Source of the DNA: Tenodera sinensis
Lineage: Eukaryota > Arthropoda > Insecta > Mantodea > Mantidae
Direction: 5' to 3'
DNA length: 64,000 bases
NCBI GenBank assembly: GCA_030765045.1
Contig: CM060967.1
Coordinates: 122,804,412 to 122,868,411 of the forward strand
Both the position numbers and the translations under genes were made by a program. The notes beneath the pieces were generated by a model that ran no database searches, had not been told where the DNA came from, and was given only the letters and a program-made list of their open reading frames with translations. Of this stretch, positions 55,214 to 64,000 are shown piece after piece; within the stretch, counting starts at the first letter, position 1; the number at the start of each line of letters is the position of its first letter.

Positions 55214-58200
55214 ACTTTATCACGCAGTATTACTATCACCATAGTAATCCTTAATAAAATAGTATATTAAATTATGCTTAGACTGTAGCAAAATACCAAG
55301 TATAAATACCGTTTTAAATGTTTGTTGTACGTAACTGCAAATAGTCGTATGTTTTAGCAGTTATCAAATCCAAAATGTAGGTTAGCATAAAATGTTGTAG
55401 TATGTAATTAATACATTTCCAAACATTCTTCATATTCATGAATGATCAATATCTGTTGATTATTTCATTTCAAGACCAAAGGCCAAAATAAATGTTCGTG
55501 CTTGTTTTCACTATATAAATTGGCCATAATGTGCGTTTTAAGATTCCGAACTGGAGGGTGGGAATTTATTTTAGTCAGAATTATTTTCCAATTTTTCTAG
55601 GATCTGGCATTATGAATGAGAGTCTGAATTTAATATAATAACTAAAAGAAGTACCAACCCTAAGATTAAAACCCTATAAAAGGAGTGAGCATCATTGCTG
55701 ATGAGCAATTGTTCCAAACAGTATCACCTGAGATGTTAAAGGTGGTATATGAATAGAACATTAAACAACTTTTAATCGAAAACTTTAAGGCTTTAATCAC
55801 GCTATTGCAGATTACATGATAGACCAGGCTATAGCAACATAAACATTTGGTTTTGGGTAGGGAAAGCTATATTTTTGATAGTCTCAGGTGCCAATTCTTA
55901 AATTGTAATAATTTTTATTTTCTATAGTCTTTATAAGACATACATGCACTCTTATGTATCATTCTCAATGCATTAAAAACCTTCTTTGCAATACTTTGTT
56001 TCACTTTTGTGCGTCTATCCTTTGAAATAGGCAGAGACTCAAGGTTAAAGGTATAATCTGTTCCAGATTCCCCTCATTTGTATAATCAACTTCTCATTTA
56101 ACGAATTTAACTATAAGGTTAAGATATAACCTAACCTATTTTATTTCAAAGATTACAAACATCACAGCTCATATTCTGGAATCACTCTTAGCCCGCGACG
56201 TCAAAAAATATCTCCTTAAGATAACTACCTCATTATTGTCATTTTTCAAAATGAAATTTGAGCTACATAATATGAAGTGCACAAGTCTTTTTGAAATTAA
56301 TAACATAGTTACAGAAGAATTGCAAAGAATGCAGCTTGTGGCATTTCTGTCTGTCTCTCTTGAGTGTGCGCGCGCACACGAGTTTGTGTATGTATATTGT
56401 GAGTATGTAAAATACTACTGGTGCTGTAAGTGTAATCTAATACCATTCAAAGAAATATAAAAACACCTCCGCACAAAATATCCTGCAACTGTTTACCAAC
56501 CTAAACCATTTTAAGATTACTCTAAAGGGTCTAAACTGAGAAATTTGAACTATGCATTTGCAAAAATTTTACTTCTAGGTAATTGAGAAAGTAATATTGT
56601 GAATTTAACTCGTAAGGTCCCTGTTTTGATTCCAAGTATATGGGTGAGAATCTTTATTTAGCTAGGCTCATTGCCAGTCTGGGTACCACTCTAAAGACAT
56701 GGAAGAGGTGTCAGTGTGCATGATTTTAATTGACAAAGGGAAATCTACATAACAGAGAAACAAGAATTTATAGCTAACTGTAAATAAGTGAACATCGTTA
56801 TCGAAGAGCAATAATTGTTCCAAAGCCACCGATATGACTTAGAGATGGCAGCATATAAATAAAATAAATTAAAACATTTATTATAAGCATCAGTGATTGT
56901 GACCCATTCCATGACTTCCGTCACTAATGAAAAATTAACATATATTTAATATGCATTATGAAACTTATATACAAAGTTATTACATTACTTGCATAAAATA
57001 ATAAATATACTGTGAATAAACTGTGAGTGTTATATCATGCTGTATAATAGCTTTTCCGTCACCAATGCCTGTAGAAAAAAGATCTCATAGAATCACCTGA
57101 GTTTGGACCGGGAACATCAAGTCACAAAAAGGTAACAGAACCAAGATATTAATGGAAACACCGTTAAAAAATTAATGTCTTACAATAAAAAATCCACACA
57201 GATAATAATTACTCTTTCAAAATGAAGTAACGAAAACAACTATTATAAAAATCGTAGTTACAACTCTATGTAGCTTACTTTTCATAACATAAAATTATTT
57301 CAAACAATAATTCTTTTCGAGATTGTGTCATTTGCTTTCACAAAGTTAAGATCACTCGTTTGCTAGGATACCAGGAACAGGTATAATGGATTTGAAGGCT
57401 ATTTTTAATAACATTGTTTGAGCTTTCAAATAAAGGTTATGTAAGCTTCCAAATATGGAATATATGCTAGCGCGCTTTGTTCAAGCACTACTTTTGAAAT
57501 GAGATATTATGTAAAAATCGTGTGGTTGTCTCCTAAAAGAAGAAAGTAAAATTCTGCAACTGCTTTTATTTCCAAATTTTTACATAAATGAACACCTGCA
57601 GATACAGATAATGATGTGACAATCCTTTGGATATTTTAGTTGTTGCATATACACATTTTTGGACGTCTTAAGCACTCCTTGTTTGGTCGTATCAAGGGAT
57701 CGACGAAAAGCCTCAAGTACAGAGTAACATTTTTTAAATAATATGAAAAATACCTTACACTGAGCGTTAAAATAATTATTACAATATGCGTCATGACTAT
57801 ATTTTCCTTTTGGCATAGTAAGCATTTTAATAGGGTATAATAGACTATTTCATTGTGTTTTAGATAGTAATTATTTCTTATGACGCATGCTTGAACATAA
57901 GTAAAAAAGGAGAGCCGGATAATTCGGTCATACCGGAATTTAGCATTTAGGTTGAAAAATTATATCATTGTATGTAGTCGTAGCATTAAAACGGATTATG
58001 TGTGTATAAATCGTGCGAATTTACCCTATTTCTGGCACCAGTGCCATAAACTGAATGACGTAATTATCTTGGCAACAAGCAGCAATAACGTCATCACTGC
58101 CACAACATAATTTTCCCCAAAGTGACTGTAAGAAAACCTGCACAATTACCAGCTCTGAAAAGTATGTCAAACTAACGCATTTTTCGTTTCTCCATCCACA

Positions 58201-59189
58201 AAGGCTTTCCTATTCTTTTTTGTGGAAATATTTTGATTTCTCTGGAATTAATAAACTCTTAGCACTCTTGGCTTCGTTCACAATGCCAAGCGGAGTACAA
58301 TCTAAATTTTTAATGGTTTTATCATTACCTTCCATTTGCCCCTTATAGATGTTGAGAAAAATGAAACATCTACTTAGTAGCCATATTACGTCATCTATTT
58401 GTGATCTCTGATGCATTATAATTTCTCACTTAGTAAATTTATTAATTATGTTTACGTATTTTAATGCTACAATTACATAAAACTTGTATGTAATATGTGT
58501 ATAATATTTTCATAGTGACGCTTTCTCTCACGCGCTGAAGATACAAGCTGGAAGGAAAGTCATTGCATTCCTTTTAATATGTGCTTCATAGAAGCATTAC
58601 AAACAAAAAAGTCGAATGACATTTTGTTCTTTGATCAGTCTATTTCGAAAAAATAAATAGTTTTGATCCAAATTGGATGTGTAATTCCACAAGAATGTAC
58701 GAAGATAACGGTTTGTTACTTGTAAGATGCGTAGAGTAACTTATTGCTGACATAACTTCGGTAGTAATTATGGGACATCACACAGGGTTACGAAATAATT
58801 AATCACTTAAAAGATGTGAAGGAATACTTCGAGCAGCTCTTTCAGACGTGAAGTAAGTCGACAACGTTGCGTTGAGGTTGGTCAGGGAATTGATCTGGTT
58901 TGTAGATGTAAACAGGTCGGGCACTTTCGCTTTCATGTAATGCTATGAGAGCTAACACTTGTGATCGGCCTACGCTCACACAGTAAACACGGAAGGGCAA
59001 GGCAGGGAATGTGTTTATGTTCTCAAGACGCGCCGTTACGGTGTTTGTTTATGTACTGAGCTACGGAAAGTGAAACTCACACAATCTGCAGTGTCAAAGT
59101 CAAAAACATGGATAAAAATGTGTTTCAAATACCTAGATCTGTCACTGGTTAAAATTAATATAATGACTTCCCTTCCACCAGGTATACTC
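55214..59189. other. Long AT-rich unannotated interval
   Basis: No ORF above about 80 codons, no transposon motif, no RNA gene recognised. A short CpG/TG-repeat-like stretch lies at 56370-56400. Confidence 0.55.
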
Positions 59190-59460
59190 TTGTCAAAATT
59201 AATCATAGTTACATAAATAACTATTTTTATTGCATTCTTTTTTCTTCTCCAATAAGAATTCTTACGATCTTGATTAAAATTAAATAGTTTACTGGCATGA
59301 AAAATAAGATATACTGCATCTTAAATTATCTGTAAATTTCATTTGAATTTCTCTTCATTGTTTTTGTTTGAAATACTGTAAGAAATAGCTACACTATAAC
59401 TTAATTCAAGAGAAGTGTAAATCTCCTTTAAACATAATATAATTGATAGGCTGCCACCCT
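59190..59460 (+). mobile_element. Possible worn copy of family D
   Basis: TCTTACGATCTTGATTAAAAT, then ACTGTAAGAAATAGCTACACTA and GTGTAAATCTCCTTTAAACA, in the order of the family D blocks AACGATTTTGATTAAAAT, CCGTAAGAGATAGACC and TGTAGATCTCGCTAAAACACA. Both ends lost. Confidence 0.5.
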
Positions 59461-60004
59461 CGGTGTTACTTAGAATAACCGTTTAATTAATTTGGTTTGC
59501 CTCCTCCCGTTATGGCAATGAAATTAATGTGCAAAAATGTAGATGATTTTTACTGTGAAATACTCCCTTTACCTCCTGATATCCCTAATAACAGACGACA
59601 AATCCCCTGACGTTCACGGAAATGGGTATGAAATATCGGCGGATATTGCGTTTCCTTAACCTCCCTTCGATTGGCTCCCAAACTGTGGCAATGATGCGTA
59701 CCTTGTGAAAGTGTATTTTCTTAAAAACTTATTGGAATGGTCAAGTAACCTTTGTATAATTACCGTAGAGAACAGTTTAACGCTTTGCACTTCCCTTATT
59801 ACTTTAATTATTTACTGACATAAAGGCTACACAGTTTTCATGCTACCAGAAACGCAGCATCAATATAGAACAAGATAGGGGCTACAATGACGAATATGGT
59901 TATCAAGTAAAATTTTTTGGAATCGGTACATAGTCATCAGTCACCAAAAAATTAATCTTTGAGATGTTAATTAGGAAAATAGGCTAAATAAAATCTAATG
60001 TGCA
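59461..60004. other. Unannotated interval
   Basis: No feature recognised. Confidence 0.55.
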
Positions 60005-60510
60005 GGATGTGATATTTCTTATCAATATGAGAGGAATTTAAAACAAAGGGTATATAAATTTCAAGACATATGTGACACTATAAAACGAACATTGAAAAAC
60101 AAAACAAAAAGAGATACATATTGAAGTTTTATAAAACTATGGCAGTGCCCATTGTATCTTATGAAGCCGAGACCTGAACCTAGAAGAGAAATGACAGAAT
60201 AATAATTGAAACGTCTAAAATGAAATTTTTGAGGTAGTCTTAAAGATCATATCAAGAGTGATACAGTAAGAGAGAACTAAACATATTTGACTTAAACGTC
60301 AAAATCAAGGAGTAAAAAACGAATTGGCAAGATCATATTTCCGAATGCCAGAAGAAAGACTAACCAAACAGGCCTTAGAGTACAAACTAGTTGGTAGTAG
60401 AGAAGTTGGAAGACCAGGGAGATGCTGGGAAGATCTCTTCTGAGTCGAAACAGTACTATCTGGCGTGTCTTGAGGGTTGATGATGATGGTGATGATTATG
60501 ATAAAACCCA
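60005..60510 (+). pseudogene. RTE-like LINE 3' end, decayed
   Basis: The plus strand reads, over several frames, GCDISYQYERNLKQRVYKFQ, FYKTMAVPIVSYEAETWT, SKMKFLR, RENLNIFDLN and GSREVGRPGR, the same order as in the copy at 18590-19318. It ends at about 60480-60505 in TGATGATGATGGTGATGATT, a short tandem tail typical of RTE-type LINEs in place of poly(A). Heavily frameshifted and 5'-truncated. Confidence 0.78.
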
Positions 60511-60574
60511 ATGTTATGATGGACATTTTCTCTTTTGTACAATGATTTTGCGCACATTGATAAGGGACTCGATT

Positions 60575-60850
60575 ACAATATACAGAGGAAATAAGTTCGA
60601 TAAATTCCAAGGATGTAACATGAAGATTTTCAACATTATCCTTTATGCCGGACCTACTCGAAAAATCTTTAACGATTTTGGCTATACATTTTTCATTTTT
60701 ACTCGTTGATTTTCAGGGAAACTAATTTTATAATGAAACCAAAGAAGAATGACAATAACTTCAGAAATATGTAGAGTAGCATTTCAAAATAGGTAATGTG
60801 CTAAACCACATTTTTTTTGTAGCTAAACCACTAATGAGCTTTTTTCTGCC
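60575..60850 (+). mobile_element. Possible worn copy of family D
   Basis: ATTCCAAGGATGTAACATGAAGATTTTCAA and TTTAACGATTTTGGC recall the CTTTCAAGGATGCGACACGAAGATTTTGAAG and TCTAACGATTTTGATT blocks at the same spacing. It follows directly after the RTE tail. Confidence 0.5.
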
Positions 60851-63800
60851 TGTAGTCGGAATTCCAGTATTTCAAACCACACACTACTGAAATACTATTA
60901 TCATTGTTTCGCTTTTCTCAGGCCCCTAAGGAGTATTCCAAATATCAGTCCAATATACAATCGGTGAAGTTATTTTAAACATTTTATTATTGTACGTCGG
61001 TTCCGTATGATTCTACATAGCTACATGTGTATTCTTTTGGAAAACATTTACTTATATTTAAACGACATTCTTCTTAATCATAACCCTAATAATTAGCATG
61101 ATATTTAAAAAGAATGGTAAACAAATAACATAGGGAGTTAAAAATTGTTCACTAAAACAAAACAGCTCCCAACATATTCACTGTTATTATTTATTTATGC
61201 TAGTAAACTTATTGCTAGTATTTCAAACATACAAGCCGTATGCAGGCAATGTTTGAGAGGTACAATTGGAACTGAAAAATTCAATACCACAGCCGGGATT
61301 TGAACCGAAGACCTTCTGAAGGTTATTTAATCCCGGGACATAAACTACTTACGATAGTAAGTTGCCCTTGGGATATTTCTCTGTGTGGTCTACCGGGAGA
61401 AATACGAATCGGTGCACGGCAAGCTTTAAATTCGTGTTTGTCAATTCCCCTTTTTAAGCATTTTTCACTATCTAAAATTCTTTTTGGACCGTAATTTAGT
61501 AATAGAACCCGAATTTTGGCTTCTTTTTATGCTTAAATAGAAATTTTTAGATGGTTATTTACTTCGCGGATAATATATAGGCACCAATAATTTTAGGTTT
61601 TTCTTAGTTATGTGAGATTTAGACCGTTTTTCACAAAGGTTACATTATCAAAGGTATTTATAAAAAATGCACGGAGAATACATTTCACTGTTCCTCTTGT
61701 AGGCCACGTTTTTAGCATTGAAGTAGATACGAACCAAATTTTCTGACGTAAGGGATTTTCTATTATCCCGTAACTAATTCTTATAGGAAGAAAATGTTCT
61801 TTCAACGGAACATGACGTCATTGGACCGTACGGTATAGAAGCTACTCCTGTATACTTTTCTCTCTGTAATACTGAATTTATGAACTTCCATATCTTCAAA
61901 CCCACGATTGTGTTTAATAATAATCTAACAGTTTAAACAACTTAGACGAGTATACAACTCCCAGTAGTCCAGGTATTTATTTTCTGGATATATATCGCCA
62001 CTGATATTCAAAGTATCACTGCCTGGCAGATTTGCACTTATCAACTGGGGCCTAGCTTCCTGGTATAAAACAAAAATATGTCTTTTAATATAGGCAAGGG
62101 CTGCATATAACGATAATAACCTCAACTATAACTCTATCCTATTGTTTATATTGGTTATGGAAATGGTTTTACGGCGAGTTTTCGTAACATTGTTGATTTG
62201 AAGAAGGCAAAGCAGCTGTTTGGGTTATTTTATGTATCAGGCCCACATTTACGTTCTATTTTGTGGTGCAAGGAAATTCATATATTTTGACTCAGGAAGC
62301 CTTAAACAAGTATATACCTATAGCTTGACATTTGTTAATTAAATAACGAGGGAAAAGATAGATTAACCCTAAAAGTCTGGACCCAGTTATAAGCTAGGTG
62401 TGCTTCAGAAATTATGCATTTCAAAAATGTTGTCATCTAGTTCAAAAGTATTAATTGTTCAGTTGGAATCTATTACTTTCTGTAACTCCTATTGAAATCG
62501 TTGGAAAATTCAATAAAAAGTTTACAAAAATCTGTCTTTCTTAAACTAATTAAAATTAAGAAATACTTACTCATAAATTTCTTTACGTTTGTATTTTAAA
62601 TTAAAATAAAACGTTTGGGAGTGTTACAGTAAATTGTTGGGTCCAAGGAACATTTCAAACGTTTCAACAAACTTTGATATAAATAATAATTGAGGAGTTA
62701 GCTCCAAAAGGGTACATAGCAACACATGCCCTTGTTATGCAGAATGTTTCAAAAGTTGTGTCGTAATGTTATACTACACTATGGAAAAGATCTAGGTGAT
62801 ATGTGGAAGTTCAATGTGGTAGCTGTGTTCATATGAACAAACGAACAGTGCAATCGTCATAAGCTCATGTTTCGGTGTGTGTTTGAGCATGCCAGAAGGA
62901 AAGAAGCATTGTATATTGAGGTCAGGGAGTACACTTCTAGTTTATGTAAATTGGTGACAACAAAACATATAGATATATAAATATTGCTGTTTGAGACAAT
63001 TCTAGAAAAATCTTAATGAAGAAGGGCAATGCGACTTGTTTAGTAGCTTTTATAAAACCTCAAGTAAAGAAGTGCTAATTTCATTCCCTCTAGTTTCATG
63101 GTGCATTGAAGAAAACTTCAGTGACCCTTAAGAAAAATCGCCAAAACGTTGGGTATTAGGTATAGAATAAGGAATGGAAAATATACTACTAGAGGAAAGT
63201 GCCACAAATTTCCCATAAGATGACGCTTTTGTGATGAAGATTGCATTAAACAACACACAGTACATAATGGACGTACATAATGTGAATAATCAATGTCTAA
63301 TCTTATACGTAACTGCTGTCGTGAAGTTCTGTTCAATGAATCATACCTTCTTGGTTTTGGTTCTTCTGTTCCCTTATGCACGTGGATAAGCCTAACTTTG
63401 AATTTAAAAGTTAATTATGAAGCACATTATTTGTAGAATTAGTTTAGATGGTATATTGTTTATTTGTTGGCCAAATGCATACATCTATTTCGTAACCAAA
63501 CATGGAATAGTGTAGTTATTAAATCTTCATAACTTATTTCCCAACACCTACCATTTTCTGTATATGTCCTTATTGGAGGTATGTAATTCCTAATTCTAGA
63601 TCCAATATGGAAATAAATTATAATGGAAAAGTAAATCCCTCGAGTGTTTCACATTAGGTTATTTTCCTAAGAAGTAGAAGATTTATGTAGACATAGTTTA
63701 ATTAAACGGAAGGCAATAATATTCTTTAACCGTTACTGCCATATAGGTATAGCTACTATAGTTCTTTTTCGTCGTTCCTAACAACCTAAATACTGGTTAA

Positions 63801-64000
63801 ACCACTGTAGTCAATTAACATGTTTTAATCAATTGCTATAATATTTTTATTTTATTTCTGAAACTAGATATATATATATATGTTTCAAGTAGTACAAAGC
63901 CTAATAACTTCATGAATCAATTTATTACAATTTGCCATGAGTACGTCATATACAGTGGATATATTTTCTAAGCCGTATTTGAGCTATTCTATAGTTGTTG
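60851..64000. other. AT-rich unannotated interval to the window edge
   Basis: At about 61285-61312 the minus strand has a B-box-like CGGTTCAAATCCCGG, perhaps from a lost SINE. A short (AT)n lies at 63869-63880. No gene recognised. Confidence 0.5.

Overview
The window looks like a gene-poor, AT-rich stretch of an insect nuclear genome. The reasons are the repeat content (Jockey- and RTE-like LINEs, mariner, IS630-type, piggyBac, hAT and pogo-like DNA transposons, Ty3/gypsy LTRs, tRNA-derived SINEs), long microsatellites and the absence of any prokaryote-like gene spacing. A cockroach or termite would fit the mixture, but that is a guess from the kind of transposons. No complete host protein-coding gene is visible. 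The best host-gene candidate is one first exon with half of a THAP zinc finger, a consensus splice donor and an NRF1-like palindrome upstream (19345-19657).

Layout. 1-9.8 kb: a CTCA tetranucleotide array, one copy of a dispersed repeat called family D here, then a mariner whose transposase gene is split by a complete Jockey-type LINE (3337-7597). That LINE has both ORFs open, a poly(A) tail and a 13-bp target duplication. 9.8-34 kb: at least eight more family D copies in both orientations, with SINEs, a piggyBac relic, RTE- and Jockey-type LINE tails and the THAP exon between them. At 28.5-30.8 kb lies a nested structure: a LINE with an RNase H domain and an inverted 5' part, cut by a solo LTR with a 4-bp target duplication. 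34-45 kb: SINEs, a hAT relic with an 8-bp target duplication, a second CTCA array, a pogo-like MITE and an IS630-type relic. 45.5-48.2 kb: a decayed Ty3/gypsy element with two LTRs and a large internal deletion, carrying a long AAT/GAT microsatellite. 48-55.2 kb: more IS630-type relics, a mariner with a 5' end duplicated in inverted orientation, a TA-flanked MITE and a SINE. 55.2-64 kb: mostly unannotatable AT-rich sequence with one RTE tail and two worn family D copies.

The genes do not form a pathway. What connects them is insertion history: Jockey into mariner, LTR into an RNase H LINE, SINE next to or inside family D. SINE, LTR, hAT and MITE boundaries are supported by target duplications read directly from the sequence. 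The only ORFs that look functional are the two of the Jockey element.

No CRISPR array, operon-like gene set or clearly new protein system was found. The least explained components are family D and the composite SINE. All assignments rest on motif recognition by eye; no database search was run.
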